Of a stretch of 64,000 nucleotides of DNA, positions 7,759 to 16,809 are shown piece by piece. The stretch lies in contig NZ_AWWI01000164.1 of the NCBI RefSeq assembly GCF_002760615.1, forward strand, positions 1 to 64,000, given 5' to 3'. The translations under genes and the position numbers were made by a program. Positions within the stretch are counted from its first letter, which is position 1, and each line of letters starts with the position of its first letter. Under the pieces are notes generated by a model that was not told the DNA's origin, did not search any database, and was given only the letters and a program-made list of their open reading frames with translations. Origin of the DNA: Puniceibacterium antarcticum. GTDB lineage: Bacteria; Pseudomonadota; Alphaproteobacteria; Rhodobacterales; Rhodobacteraceae.

Positions 7759-8550
7759 CTACCGCTTCATGTTCTGATGCTCATCTTCCACCAGACCGAT
7801 CTTCCAGTAGCCAGAAATATAGGTGTCGTCCCGGGGCAGGCCGCGCTCAACCTGCAGGTACTGGCGCAAGCCATTGATCACGCTACTCTCTCCAGCGATG
7901 CAAGTCTGCACACGCCCATCTGGCCAGTCAATTTCGCGGATCAGCCTTTCTTGAAGGGGAGACGGTTGTCCGGTTTCAGGTGTTACGATCCAGTGCTGCC
8001 TGACGCCTGTAGGGGCGACAATGGTCTGGCGGTCAGCCGCGGTCGGGATCTCAAAGATGGCGACGCCCCGCGCGTCCTGTGGCATCGCCTCAAGCGTCGC
8101 GGCGACAACCGGAATGGCAGACATGTCGGCAGCCAGCAGGTACCAGTCAGCGTAAAAGGATGGCACCTTGACCCGACCTGGGCCCGCAAAGCCGCAAAAG
8201 TCCCCCGGACGCGCACGTGCGGCCCAGGCAGATGCCGGGCCATAGTCGCCATGTGCCACGAAATCTATATCCATCTCGCACGCCTCCTTGCGGAAATGGC
8301 GCACGGTGTAGGTGCGTGTCGTGGGGCGTGGACCGTCGGTAAGCTGGCGGGAAAAATCCTCAAGCGGCTGATCCTGTTCTGGCAGCATCAGTTTGCAATT
8401 TGCCCCCTCGCATCCTTCGACAATGTCACCCAGATCCGCGCTGTGCAGCGTCACCCGGATCATGTTGGGTGTGATACGTCCCGCAGACTTTACCAGCAGC
8501 AGCCGGGGCGCGGGTCTGGCCGGTTTACGGCTTTCATTCAGGATATTCAT
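7759..8550 (-). CDS. Siderophore-interacting protein (FAD-dependent ferric reductase family)
   Basis: A 263-residue flavoprotein expected to release iron from ferric-siderophores, or act as a reductase in heme use, in the cytosol. The N-terminal half is an FAD-binding barrel: RxTLHSADL-like start, RPTTRTYTVRHF (about 77-88, the R-x-Y-T-V flavin motif), DIDFVAHGDYGPASAWA (about 96-112) and GPGRVKVPS. The C-terminal SIP domain contains WYLLAADMSAIPVVAATLE and ends in SGYWKIGLVEDEHQ, all family marks. It lies 18 bases after hmuV on the same strand and is likely the last gene of the hmuSTUV operon. Confidence 0.9.
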   Translation of the reverse strand: MNILNESRKPARPAPRLLLVKSAGRITPNMIRVTLHSADLGDIVEGCEGANCKLMLPEQDQPLEDFSRQLTDGPRPTTRTYTVRHFRKEACEMDIDFVAHGDYGPASAWAARARPGDFCGFAGPGRVKVPSFYADWYLLAADMSAIPVVAATLEAMPQDARGVAIFEIPTAADRQTIVAPTGVRQHWIVTPETGQPSPLQERLIREIDWPDGRVQTCIAGESSVINGLRQYLQVERGLPRDDTYISGYWKIGLVEDEHQNMKR

Positions 8551-8568
8551 GTCAATTCGCTCCTCGCC

Positions 8569-9405
8569 TTAACAGCCTGTGTTGGTGCGGACGGCGCTAA
8601 AGGGTGCCAGCGGCCCTATGTCATGTGTCAACTGCGCGGTATGTGGCAGCACGAAAGTGGATGTCATCGGCGGCGCCACGCTGACGCGCAGACCGCAACC
8701 ATAGGCATGTGACAGCGTGTCATCGGTCATGACCTGCGCCATCGGCCCTTGGGCCACCATTTGCCCTGCCGCCATCACTGCGACGGTATCGGCAAACATC
8801 GCCGTCAGATTGAGGTCATGCATCACCGCAACCACGCCGCCACCGACCTTGGCAAAGTCGCGCGCGATGCCCATGACCAGCAGCTGATGCGCGATATCAA
8901 GACTGGCGACCGGTTCATCCAGTAAAAGCCAACGCGCCGCGCCCTGCCACACCGGATGCCAGACCTGTGCCAGAACGCGCGCGAGTTGCACGCGCTGCTG
9001 TTCACCCCCGGACAGCTCCTGATAAAGGCGGTCCGCATATCCGCTCAGCCCAACCCGCGCGAGTGCCGCAGAGGGCACAGTGGCATCGCCCCCGGATGTA
9101 CCGCCGAACAGGCCCATGCGCACCACTTCGATGACTGTAAAGGGAAAGGCCAGCGCAGCGGCCTGTGGCAGAACTGCGCGGCGCGCGGCCAGTTCCCACC
9201 CCTTCATCCCCGCAATGTCGTGACTGTCTAGGCTGACAGTGCCGTTGTGCTCCACCTCTCCGGTCAAAGCGCGCAGCAGGGTTGTCTTGCCCGACCCGTT
9301 CGGCCCGACAATGGCCGTAATCTGCCCGGGCTGCGCGGTGAAGTCGACACCGCGCAGGGCCTTCTTGCCCCCGAAACTGACCGTTATGTTCTTTGCCTGA
9401 AGCAT
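8569..9405 (-). CDS. hmuV: Heme ABC transporter ATP-binding protein HmuV
   Basis: A 278-residue ATPase that powers heme import through HmuU. Walker A GPNGSGKT is at 34-41, a Q-loop glutamine follows near 81, the signature LSGGEQQ is at 131-137, and Walker B WLLLDEP at 159-165 is followed by the D-loop and HDLN switch. The ATG (9405-9403) overlaps the hmuU stop TAA by one base (TAATG), a start fixed by translational coupling; longer upstream frames are antisense to hmuU. The C-terminus is longer than in siderophore ATPases and ends with Cys. Confidence 0.93.
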   Translation of the reverse strand: MLQAKNITVSFGGKKALRGVDFTAQPGQITAIVGPNGSGKTTLLRALTGEVEHNGTVSLDSHDIAGMKGWELAARRAVLPQAAALAFPFTVIEVVRMGLFGGTSGGDATVPSAALARVGLSGYADRLYQELSGGEQQRVQLARVLAQVWHPVWQGAARWLLLDEPVASLDIAHQLLVMGIARDFAKVGGGVVAVMHDLNLTAMFADTVAVMAAGQMVAQGPMAQVMTDDTLSHAYGCGLRVSVAPPMTSTFVLPHTAQLTHDIGPLAPFSAVRTNTGC

Positions 9406-10478
9406 TACAAATCCACCAAGCCGCGCCGCCGCAAAAGGATCCACAGGAAGACGGGCGCGCCCAACACAGCTGTAACGATCCCGATCGGCAATTCCGCCGG
9501 GGCGATCACCACACGGGCAATCACATCTGCACCGATCAGCAGGCTGGCGCCCAGAAGCGCTGCGTTGGGCAGCAGCATCCGGTGATCCGGGCCGGTCGCA
9601 AGGCGCAGCAGATGTGGCACGACGATGCCGACAAAGCCGATCCCACCCGCAACCGCAACCGCCGCACCGGTCGAGGCTGCAACGGTCATCACCGCAACGT
9701 TCTTGAGCCGCTGCACCGGGATGCCGATGTGATGCGCTGTCGCTTCGCCCAGCGCCATCGCGTTCAAACCACGCCCCAGAAAGCCTGCGGCAGCAATGGA
9801 AGCGAGGATGAGTGGCCCTGCGACAAAAAGCTTGGGCCAAGTTGCCCCGGCGAGTGATCCCAGCCCCCAGAAGGTCAGATCGCGCAGCTGCGTATCATCA
9901 GCCATATAGACAAGGATTCCTGAAACGGCCCCGGCCAGCGCACCCAGCGCGATTCCCGCCAGCAGCATCGTCGCAACCGAGGTCCGCCCCGATCGTGTGG
10001 CCACACGATACAACAGCAGGGTCGACGCCCAGCCGCCAAAGAATGCCGCCGCTGAGACCAGCCAGTTGCCAAACAGATCGATGAAGGCAACTGGCAGCCA
10101 TGCTGCAAGCACAATGGCCGATATCGCGCCCAGGCCGGCCCCGGCCCCGACCCCGACAAGGCCCGGATCGGCCAGAGGATTGCGAAACAGCCCCTGCATG
10201 ACCGCACCGGCCACAGCAAGTGAGGCACCGACGCTGGCCCCCATCAGGGTGCGCGGTGCGCGGATGTCCCACAGAACGACGCGTTCCATATCCGAAAGCA
10301 CCTGCCCGGTTGCCAGCTTGCTGAGCGCACCCCAAAGTGAAGTACCCGCCGCACCATAAGCCAGACTGAAAAGGCAGCTGATCACCAGCAGCGCCAGAAG
10401 CCAGAGATGGGCGCGGCGCGCGGTGACCTCACGGCCGCCCTTTGGGGTGTCAAGCAACGCGTCAGTTATAGCCGCCAT
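9405..10478 (-). CDS. hmuU: Heme ABC transporter permease HmuU (FecCD family)
   Basis: A 357-residue inner-membrane permease with roughly ten hydrophobic segments. FecCD marks are visible: DIRAPRTLMGASVGASLAVAG (about 91-111), MQGLFRNPLADPGLVGVGAGAGLGA and the late LGEATAHHIGIP and GFVGIVVPHLLRLATGPDHR coupling region that meets HmuV. It sits 3 bases after hmuT and shares the TAATG junction with hmuV, so it is the third gene of hmuSTUV. The C-terminus ends in a positively charged RRRGLVDL tail. Confidence 0.93.
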   Translation of the reverse strand: MAAITDALLDTPKGGREVTARRAHLWLLALLVISCLFSLAYGAAGTSLWGALSKLATGQVLSDMERVVLWDIRAPRTLMGASVGASLAVAGAVMQGLFRNPLADPGLVGVGAGAGLGAISAIVLAAWLPVAFIDLFGNWLVSAAAFFGGWASTLLLYRVATRSGRTSVATMLLAGIALGALAGAVSGILVYMADDTQLRDLTFWGLGSLAGATWPKLFVAGPLILASIAAAGFLGRGLNAMALGEATAHHIGIPVQRLKNVAVMTVAASTGAAVAVAGGIGFVGIVVPHLLRLATGPDHRMLLPNAALLGASLLIGADVIARVVIAPAELPIGIVTAVLGAPVFLWILLRRRGLVDL

Positions 10479-10481
10479 GCC

Positions 10482-11366
10482 CTAGCCCCCGTACAAAGCC
10501 GAGGAAAGCTCGTCCACCGCATCCGCCGTACGCGGGCCGAACCCCAACAGATATAGCCCGTCCATCCGCACCACGGCGCCCGTTTTGCCCGCCGGTGTGA
10601 GCGACACCGCAGGCATCGCCACAAGCTCTGCCGCTGCGGCCCCATGATCACCGCCCCGGTCCATCATTAGAATCACATCGGGGGCAGCGGCGATCACCGC
10701 CTCATCGGTCAGCGGCTTGTAGCCATCAAAGGCAGTCACGGCGTTGTCGCCCCCGGCAAGCGCGATGATCCCTGCCGCCGCGGTGCCCATGCCGGAAGCA
10801 AGAATGCGATCATTCTGCGTTGACAGTATAAACAGCACCCGCTTGCGCTGATCCGCACCACGTGCCGCTGCACGGGCCTGAGCCGCCTGCAGGCGGTCAT
10901 CGATATCGCGGGCAAGGGCCTGCGCCTTGGCCAGTTCACCGATAGCCTCCCCGACGGCCGTGATCTTGGCAACGACGCCCGCGCGATCATATGCATCAGG
11001 GATCACGAAATACGGCAGGTTTGCGTTCTTCAGCACGTTGATGGTTTCGGGCGGTCCCGCGCCTTCTTCGGCGAGGATCAGGCCGGGCGACACCGATAAA
11101 ACCCCTTCGGGCGACAGAGCACGGACATAACCGACATCGGGCAGGTCCTCCACCTCGGGTGGAAAGCTTGAGGTGGTATCGCGCGCCACCACCCGGTCAC
11201 CGGCCCCAAGGGCAAAGATAATCTCGGTCACCGACCCACCAAGGCTGGCGATCCTATCGGGCTCGTCCGCCTCTGCACCCGCGGTTCCCACTGCGAGGGT
11301 TGGTGCCATGGCGGCGAGGGCAAGCAACAGCGATCTGCGCCCTAACACAATCGACCCTCGGGTCAT
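10482..11366 (-). CDS. hmuT: Periplasmic heme-binding protein HmuT
   Basis: A 294-residue substrate-binding protein of the heme importer. An N-terminal export signal with an RR pair (LGRRSLLLALAAMAPTLA) is cut near AGA-EA, about residue 31. The mature part opens with RIASLGGSVTEIIFALGAGDRVVARDTTS and continues with the PDVGYVRALSPEGVLSVSPGLILA segment typical of HmuT/BtuF-like class III binding proteins. The ATG overlaps the hmuS stop by four bases (ATGA), showing coupling. It delivers heme from the TonB-dependent receptor to HmuUV. Confidence 0.92.
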   Translation of the reverse strand: MTRGSIVLGRRSLLLALAAMAPTLAVGTAGAEADEPDRIASLGGSVTEIIFALGAGDRVVARDTTSSFPPEVEDLPDVGYVRALSPEGVLSVSPGLILAEEGAGPPETINVLKNANLPYFVIPDAYDRAGVVAKITAVGEAIGELAKAQALARDIDDRLQAAQARAAARGADQRKRVLFILSTQNDRILASGMGTAAAGIIALAGGDNAVTAFDGYKPLTDEAVIAAAPDVILMMDRGGDHGAAAAELVAMPAVSLTPAGKTGAVVRMDGLYLLGFGPRTADAVDELSSALYGG

Positions 11367-12418
11367 GCCGATGCCTCTTCTGACAGGCCCTCAAGCTTTG
11401 CCACAAGCGCGCCCCACGCCGCACGGCAATCGCGCCCTTCCTTGCCCACACCAAAGACCTGCAGGATCAGCATGCCCTCCTTGTCGAAGGCCTCGACCGA
11501 CACGGCCGGGCCGCGCTGCGTGGGTTTTTCCACCGCCCAGACTTCGGCAATCTGATCGGCGCGGAGATGCAGGTTGAACCCCGGATCCATGACGTTCTGC
11601 CACGGGCCCATGGGGGTCAATGTGTGCACAGGTCCGCTGTGAATCTGGATGCAGCCGCGGTTGCCGACAAAGACCATGACCTCAAGCCCGAGGTCGCGGA
11701 CCTGCTCAAGCATGGTGTTCACCGCCTCTGTGGCAAGCGCGCGCACAAACGGCGCCCCGACGCTACGGTAGGCGCCCAGCCGGTTCATCCGCAGCTTGGA
11801 AGTCAGGCGCATGAACTGATGCGTGTCGGTCATGCGTTGCCATTCCGTGCGCAGGATGTCGAGCTTTTCGGGGTTGCCTTTGGCCGCTTCGACCGGCTGG
11901 CGCGGTTCGGTGACGCAGATCGGCGCCTGATCTTCGTGCCGCAACCTGATGCGGGCCGCCTCAAAGGCCGCCACGTCGGAGCCATCGCGTAGAAAGATCT
12001 TGTGCACTGCATCGCCAGCGGCATCAAACACCTGAAGACTGCGCTGCACGCCGCGTTCGGTTTCCTTTTCCACCGCAAAGGCATGGCGCCAGTGGGACGG
12101 AAACAGCCGCATATCGATATCCTCGGTCAGCACCATCGCCGCGTGTTCGCCCGAGTGGTAGTTTTCATAGACGCCCACCTTTTCGATCACGCAGCTGTCA
12201 TTGCGTGTCAGCGCCATGACCGGCCCAAGGGTCTGCGCGGCCTGCATGAGGCCATCTGGATGGGGGTTCAGACGCGTGACGCCGGTTCCGCAACGGGCGG
12301 CGATCAGATCAGCCTCACTGATACCAAGAGTATCGGCGATGTCGCGCGCGCGCAGTTTCGGGGCGTCATCTTCGTGCTGACGGATTTCGGAAGGGGAAAG
12401 GGCCAAGTGCCACCTCAT
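11363..12418 (-). CDS. hmuS: Hemin-degrading/heme-trafficking protein HmuS
   Basis: A 351-residue cytoplasmic protein of the HemS/HmuS family, which binds imported heme and in some bacteria releases its iron. The two-fold internal repeat of the family is apparent: each half has a V-x-x-E/N-x-G segment (SCVIEKVGVYENY near 76-88; VMVFVGNRGCIQIHSG near 248-263) and a closing W-V-KPT-like strand (VWAVEKPTQRG near 295-305). It is the first gene of the minus-strand hmuSTUV operon and is divergent from hmuR, with a weak iron box at 12498 in between. The ATG at 12418 has only a poor AGAGAA site. Confidence 0.92.
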   Translation of the reverse strand: MRWHLALSPSEIRQHEDDAPKLRARDIADTLGISEADLIAARCGTGVTRLNPHPDGLMQAAQTLGPVMALTRNDSCVIEKVGVYENYHSGEHAAMVLTEDIDMRLFPSHWRHAFAVEKETERGVQRSLQVFDAAGDAVHKIFLRDGSDVAAFEAARIRLRHEDQAPICVTEPRQPVEAAKGNPEKLDILRTEWQRMTDTHQFMRLTSKLRMNRLGAYRSVGAPFVRALATEAVNTMLEQVRDLGLEVMVFVGNRGCIQIHSGPVHTLTPMGPWQNVMDPGFNLHLRADQIAEVWAVEKPTQRGPAVSVEAFDKEGMLILQVFGVGKEGRDCRAAWGALVAKLEGLSEEASA

Positions 12419-12497
12419 ATTTCTCTGGTTGGGAAAGGGGTGGCTTATCGGCGCAAGACCCGACTGGCTGCCAGCCCGGTCAAGGGCCGCATTTATA

Positions 12498-12519
12498 GTT
12501 GACAGTTTTAGTGCGATTT
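12498..12519 (+). promoter_or_regulatory. Weak iron box between hmuS and hmuR
   Basis: GTTGAC (12498-12503), a 7-base spacer, then GTGCGA (12511-12516). The left half matches the boxes at 6405 and 19887 exactly; the right half differs at three positions (GTGCGA against GTCGGG). It lies in the 203-base gap between divergent heme genes, 103 bases before the hmuR start, so it fits a shared control site. Confidence 0.4.
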
Positions 12520-12621
12520 ATTATCGACCTCAAGCGGCAAATCAGCATCAGGCTGAAAGTCGTGACGCCACGCCAGCCACTCGCAAGCATCCGGGCAGAT
12601 AGCCAATCTAGGGGACTTGAT

Positions 12622-14646
12622 ATGAGTGGAAGACATCTGCGGGCTGCGCTGTTGGGAACAAGTGCATTGCTGCTGGCGCTTCAGGCTGGTGCCGCAACAG
12701 CACAGGCAACCGATGGCGCGTTTCTGGGCACAGTGACTTTAGGGGAAAGCAAGCGTGAGGTTCAGACCGACACCGCCACCCCCGTGACCGTAGTCGATGA
12801 AGACGAGATCACCGACCGTCAGGCAGGCACGATTGCAGAGCTGATCGATTCAGTGCCCGGGGTTTCGCTGGTCAACGGATCGACTCCGCAGGGGTCGGGC
12901 ATCAACATCCGTGGCTATGGTGCCAACGGGACCTTCGGCACCGATCAGAAAGTCGCCGTGCAGATCGACGGCGCATCGGTCGGTGCAGAAGAACTGTACC
13001 GCATCGGCACGCAACTTTTCACCGACCCCTTCCTTTACAAACAGGTAGAAGTGATCCGGGGCACCGTGGGCAGTTTCGAATATGGCTCTGGCATCATCGG
13101 CGGCGTGGTCCTGCTCGAAACCAAGGATGCCTCTGATTTCACCAAGGGCGAGCTTGGTCTTGCCGGCAGCCAAACTCTATCGTTTGACAGCAATGGCGAC
13201 GGGCTGACCAGTTCTACAAATCTGGCATGGCAACCGGCCAAAAATGTCGAATTCCTTGCCAACTATACCAAACGGCAGCAGGACCTGCAGGATGACGGCA
13301 ACGGCGACTTGATCGGATCCAGTGAGTTTTCTCTGCCGTCTTACATGCTGAAGGGCAAATACACCTTTGGTGCGGCCGAGGCGCAATACCTCAGCTTCAG
13401 CTATTCCGACACCTCTACCAGCGAAAATGACGTCCCCTATGACACCTTCGCGACGACAACTGATTCTTTTGGCAATGTGGATCGCGATGTTCAAGAAAGC
13501 ACCGCGGTCCTGACCTATGGCTGGAACCCGGCCGACAATGACCTGATCAATCTGACCGTCGCGCTGTCCTATGCGGATCAGCAGATTGACCAAAGTTATG
13601 TACCCGGCAGCTCTCAGCTTGAGGGTACGCCACAGTTCGCGAGTGTCGCCGGTCTGGCGAATGCCGATCACCGCTATCAGACGACGAAGCTTTCCTTCAA
13701 GAACACCAGCCTGTTCAACACAGGCGGCATTGATCACGAACTGCGAACCGGTCTTGAGCTGATCCGAAAGGAGCGCGAGGATGCGTCTTCCGCGCCCGGC
13801 GGCACAGACAAGCGTGTGGCCCTGTTTGCCGTGGACGATATGCGCATCGGCGATGCCTGGACGGTGACCCCGGCCCTGCGCTACGAATACTCCAAACTGG
13901 AAAGTGCGAACCCCGCTAATGGCGGGCCGTATGACGATAACGTAGTCATGGGTGGGCTTTCCGTGCGCTATGCCTTCGGTAACGGGTTGGCCCTATTCGG
14001 CAGCGCGGCGAAAACCCAGAACCTGCCGATTCTAGACGACCTCACCAGTTCTGTCCTTATTCAGCAGGCGGAAACGGCGCGTACTTACGAACTGGGTGCA
14101 TCCTATGACGGGCGCGACCTTTTTGCCTCGGGCGACCGCTTTGCGATCAAAGGGAACATCTACTCTACCCGGCTCACTGACATCACTTCCTATACATCAG
14201 CATCCGGACCAACTGGCACCTATCCTGACAGCATCGATACCCGCGGGATAGAGATCGAGGCGTCGTATGCAATGGAATCGGGTTTCTATATCGACATGAA
14301 CGCCAACATCGTCGATGGCCATGAAAGCCGCAATGGCACCGACACCGACTGGCGCAACACACCGGCAGATACGGCGCGTCTGACAATGGGCAAGACCTTT
14401 GGCGAAGAGCTGGACATGAGCTGGGAGCTGGTCGCCCAAAAGGACGGGGATAACGAGACCTATGACAGCCGCGGATTCGGGGTGCACAACCTGCGTGCCA
14501 CCTACAAGCCGCAGAACGGTGTGCTGGAAGGGTCCGAAATCCGCCTGAGCGTCGAGAATGCCTTTGACCGCGACTATCAACCGGCGCTGTCCACCCGCCC
14601 GGCACCGGGACGCAACATCAAACTGTCGCTCGCCCGGATGTTCTGA
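12622..14646 (+). CDS. hmuR: TonB-dependent outer-membrane heme receptor
   Basis: A 674-residue receptor. ATG 12622 is chosen over an upstream ATG at 12499 because AGGGGA precedes it and a clean signal peptide then follows (cut near ATA-QA, about residue 28). The plug domain shows PVTVVDEDEI, LIDSVPGVSLVNG, INIRGYG and VEVIRGTVGSFEYGSGIIGGVV; a 22-strand barrel follows and the protein ends in RNIKLSLARMF with the terminal Phe needed for outer-membrane insertion. Its place beside hmuSTUV suggests heme as ligand. The FRAP segment of classical heme receptors is not evident (KTQNLPILDDL in its place). Confidence 0.9.
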   Translation: MSGRHLRAALLGTSALLLALQAGAATAQATDGAFLGTVTLGESKREVQTDTATPVTVVDEDEITDRQAGTIAELIDSVPGVSLVNGSTPQGSGINIRGYGANGTFGTDQKVAVQIDGASVGAEELYRIGTQLFTDPFLYKQVEVIRGTVGSFEYGSGIIGGVVLLETKDASDFTKGELGLAGSQTLSFDSNGDGLTSSTNLAWQPAKNVEFLANYTKRQQDLQDDGNGDLIGSSEFSLPSYMLKGKYTFGAAEAQYLSFSYSDTSTSENDVPYDTFATTTDSFGNVDRDVQESTAVLTYGWNPADNDLINLTVALSYADQQIDQSYVPGSSQLEGTPQFASVAGLANADHRYQTTKLSFKNTSLFNTGGIDHELRTGLELIRKEREDASSAPGGTDKRVALFAVDDMRIGDAWTVTPALRYEYSKLESANPANGGPYDDNVVMGGLSVRYAFGNGLALFGSAAKTQNLPILDDLTSSVLIQQAETARTYELGASYDGRDLFASGDRFAIKGNIYSTRLTDITSYTSASGPTGTYPDSIDTRGIEIEASYAMESGFYIDMNANIVDGHESRNGTDTDWRNTPADTARLTMGKTFGEELDMSWELVAQKDGDNETYDSRGFGVHNLRATYKPQNGVLEGSEIRLSVENAFDRDYQPALSTRPAPGRNIKLSLARMF

Positions 14647-14648
14647 TC

Positions 14649-15077
14649 ATGTGTTTTCTGCAAACCCGCGCAGCCCTGATCCTGGCCGCGCCCCTGCCCG
14701 CCCTTGCCGACGGAGAAGCCCCCGTCGGCAAGGGGATCAGGCCTGAGCTGAATAGGACGGAAACCTGCCACGGTACATGTCGGATGAGTTTTCTTGCCCA
14801 GAACCTCTATGAGCTGCCCATCACGGGTGTGGTTTATGAAACCGCGCGGTTCACGCAGGCAGGTACGCTGGACCGGCTGACGCGGTTCGATTTCGGCGCT
14901 CTGCCTCCGGGGCGGCCAAGGGTCCGTCAGTTCGACCTTCAGGATACTGAGTGCGACCCCTCTGGGCAAATTCTGATCAACGGCGCAAGCAACTGTACCG
15001 TCAACAGCCAGCCTGACACGGACTGCGACACCTGTCTGACGCTGCTCAGCCGAACCAGAACGGAGCTTTTGGCATGA
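14649..15077 (+). CDS. Cys-rich exported protein between the heme receptor and ExbB
   Basis: A 142-residue protein with a signal peptide (hydrophobic ALILAAPLPALA, cut near residue 21) and seven Cys in the mature part, including CHGTC (about 40-44) and DCDTC (about 124-128). The ATG lies two bases after the receptor stop, and its own TGA overlaps the exbB ATG, so it is firmly part of the operon. I do not recognise the family. CxxxC and CxxC hints at disulfides, heme or metal binding in the periplasm; that is inference. Confidence 0.75.
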   Translation: MCFLQTRAALILAAPLPALADGEAPVGKGIRPELNRTETCHGTCRMSFLAQNLYELPITGVVYETARFTQAGTLDRLTRFDFGALPPGRPRVRQFDLQDTECDPSGQILINGASNCTVNSQPDTDCDTCLTLLSRTRTELLA

Positions 15078-15733
15078 ACCATATGGAGATTTTCCTTGGT
15101 CCGATCCAGAAGATCCTTGAGATGGGCGGGGCGGTGGTTGGCCTATTGATCCTCGTGTCAGTCGTCACGCTGGCCACGGTCCTGTTCAAGATCTGGCAAT
15201 TCCGTGCTGCCGGTGTCGGACGGCACAAGGCCGTGAAAGAGGCCATTGCCCAATGGGACAGTAGCTGCACGCCTGCAGCTCTGCGCGCGTTGCGCAGCAG
15301 CCCCAGCCACTTGGCGCCGGTGATCTTCATGGCGATGGAGCAATCTGCCCCTGCCGAGCGTCTTCAGGCAGAGGCCGAGACCAGCTTTGCCCGCCTGGAA
15401 CGCGGCTTTCGGTTACTGGACAGCGTTGCACAGCTTGCGCCGCTTCTGGGCCTGTTCGGCACGGTTTTGGGCATGATCGAGGCGTTCCAGTCCCTGCAAC
15501 AGGCCGGATCCTCGGTCGATCCATCGCTTCTGGCCGGAGGGATCTGGGTTGCGCTGCTGACCACGGCGGTTGGCCTGGTCGTGGCCATGCCGACCTCTGT
15601 GGTGCTCAGCTGGCTGGAATCGCGGATCGACGCCGACCGTGTTCTGGCCGAACGCGCCTTTGCCACGGTGCTTGCGCCATTGGGTACGACCGACACCCCC
15701 CGGTCCCCTTGGCAAGCGCTGGGTCCAGCGTAA
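15074..15733 (+). CDS. exbB: ExbB, proton channel of the TonB system
   Basis: A 219-residue inner-membrane protein of the MotA/TolQ/ExbB family. A first membrane segment (about 17-40) is followed by a cytoplasmic loop, then the two hallmark helices: LAPLLGLFGTVLGMIEAF (about 121-138) and GIWVALLTTAVGLVVAMPTSVV (about 157-178). It forms the channel that energises TonB. Its start overlaps the stop of the Cys-rich gene (ATGA). The usual partner ExbD is absent: the next gene, 72 bases on, is tonB. Confidence 0.92.
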   Translation: MNHMEIFLGPIQKILEMGGAVVGLLILVSVVTLATVLFKIWQFRAAGVGRHKAVKEAIAQWDSSCTPAALRALRSSPSHLAPVIFMAMEQSAPAERLQAEAETSFARLERGFRLLDSVAQLAPLLGLFGTVLGMIEAFQSLQQAGSSVDPSLLAGGIWVALLTTAVGLVVAMPTSVVLSWLESRIDADRVLAERAFATVLAPLGTTDTPRSPWQALGPA

Positions 15734-15805
15734 GATTCCTAGCCCCTCGCGACCTGCGGACGTCATCGCAAAAGCCATCCACTGTATTCACAGAAAAGGT
15801 TTTTT

Positions 15806-16741
15806 ATGTTCCCTTCCCGTGCCGCTGTTCTGGCCATGTCGGCCACTGTCGCCTCGGTCGTGCTGCATCTGGGCGGGCTGGCCTATCTGTTCGGCGGCGA
15901 ATCCGCCCAGACAGCTGGCGGCGCCGAAGTCAGCGTCGCACGGTTGGGCAACAGTTTTCAGGATCTTGTGGTCGGCACGATGACCGCCACGGCGACCGAG
16001 GCCGCGCCCCTTCAGCACATCACGGCGGAAACGGCTACCCAGTCGGAAACGCCGCCTGAGCCGTCTGTTCAGCAACATGTACCAGAGGCGGCCAAGCAGG
16101 TCAGTGCAGATCCTTCACAGCCAGGCACCACGCCTGCGACAAATCCGGTGACGCAGGCTGCCGAAATGCCTGCTCCAGAGGTTTCGCCGCAGCCTGCGCC
16201 CGAAAGCACTGTGTCGCCTGCGGCCACAGCCGAAACAATCACCGCAATGGCAGAAACTTATGATGCGCCGCGCAGCTCGCTGCGCCCCGCCCCGCGTCCC
16301 GAACAGATCACGGTGGCCACGCCCCCCAAACCGACCATGTCAAAAAAACCCGAAAAAAAGGCCGCACAGCCAAAGGGCAACGCAGATCGGGCTGCAGTTG
16401 CCGGGTCATCCGGCGGCACAGATCAGGCCCCCGCGGCAACCGCCGCCCCGCGCAAGGCGGCGGCATCCACTGCGGGCAATGCCGCGGCGTCCAATTATCC
16501 CGGTCAGGTTCTGCGCAGGATCGAACAGGTCCGCCAAGACCGCAACCCGCGCAGTGGCGAAGCAATGGTGGCCTTTTCGATCACCTCTGGCGGCGGGCTC
16601 GGCGCGGTTTCCATCGCGCAAAGTTCCGGATCGGACAAGCTGGACCGCGCGGCCCTAGGTGTATTGCAGCGCGCCGCGCCGTTTCCGCCACCCCCGGCGG
16701 GGGCACAAAGCCGGTTCACCGTGCGTGTCCGGCTGAAGTAG
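15806..16741 (+). CDS. tonB: TonB energy transducer
   Basis: A 311-residue protein linking the ExbB channel to the heme receptor. One N-terminal membrane anchor (about 7-30) is followed by a long periplasmic region rich in Pro, Ala, Thr and Glu, with a PEQITVATPPKPTMSKKPEKK stretch, and then the TonB C-terminal domain: YPGQVLRRIEQVR (about 231-243), GEAMVAFSITSGGGLGAVSI, LDRAALGVLQRAAPFPPPP, and a final RFTVRVRLK strand. AAAAGG precedes ATG 15806. It is the last gene of the receptor operon and converges on the siderophore ABC genes. Confidence 0.92.
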   Translation: MFPSRAAVLAMSATVASVVLHLGGLAYLFGGESAQTAGGAEVSVARLGNSFQDLVVGTMTATATEAAPLQHITAETATQSETPPEPSVQQHVPEAAKQVSADPSQPGTTPATNPVTQAAEMPAPEVSPQPAPESTVSPAATAETITAMAETYDAPRSSLRPAPRPEQITVATPPKPTMSKKPEKKAAQPKGNADRAAVAGSSGGTDQAPAATAAPRKAAASTAGNAAASNYPGQVLRRIEQVRQDRNPRSGEAMVAFSITSGGGLGAVSIAQSSGSDKLDRAALGVLQRAAPFPPPPAGAQSRFTVRVRLK

Positions 16742-16809
16742 CGGGTCGCACCGACTGTTACACGACAGAACAGAATGACGTTGCAAGTCGCGTACCCCTG
16801 CCCTCAAGT

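Noticed and set aside
15734-15805. A hidden exbD between exbB and tonB
   Set aside because: Only 72 bases are available and no start of an ExbD-like membrane protein is found in any frame.
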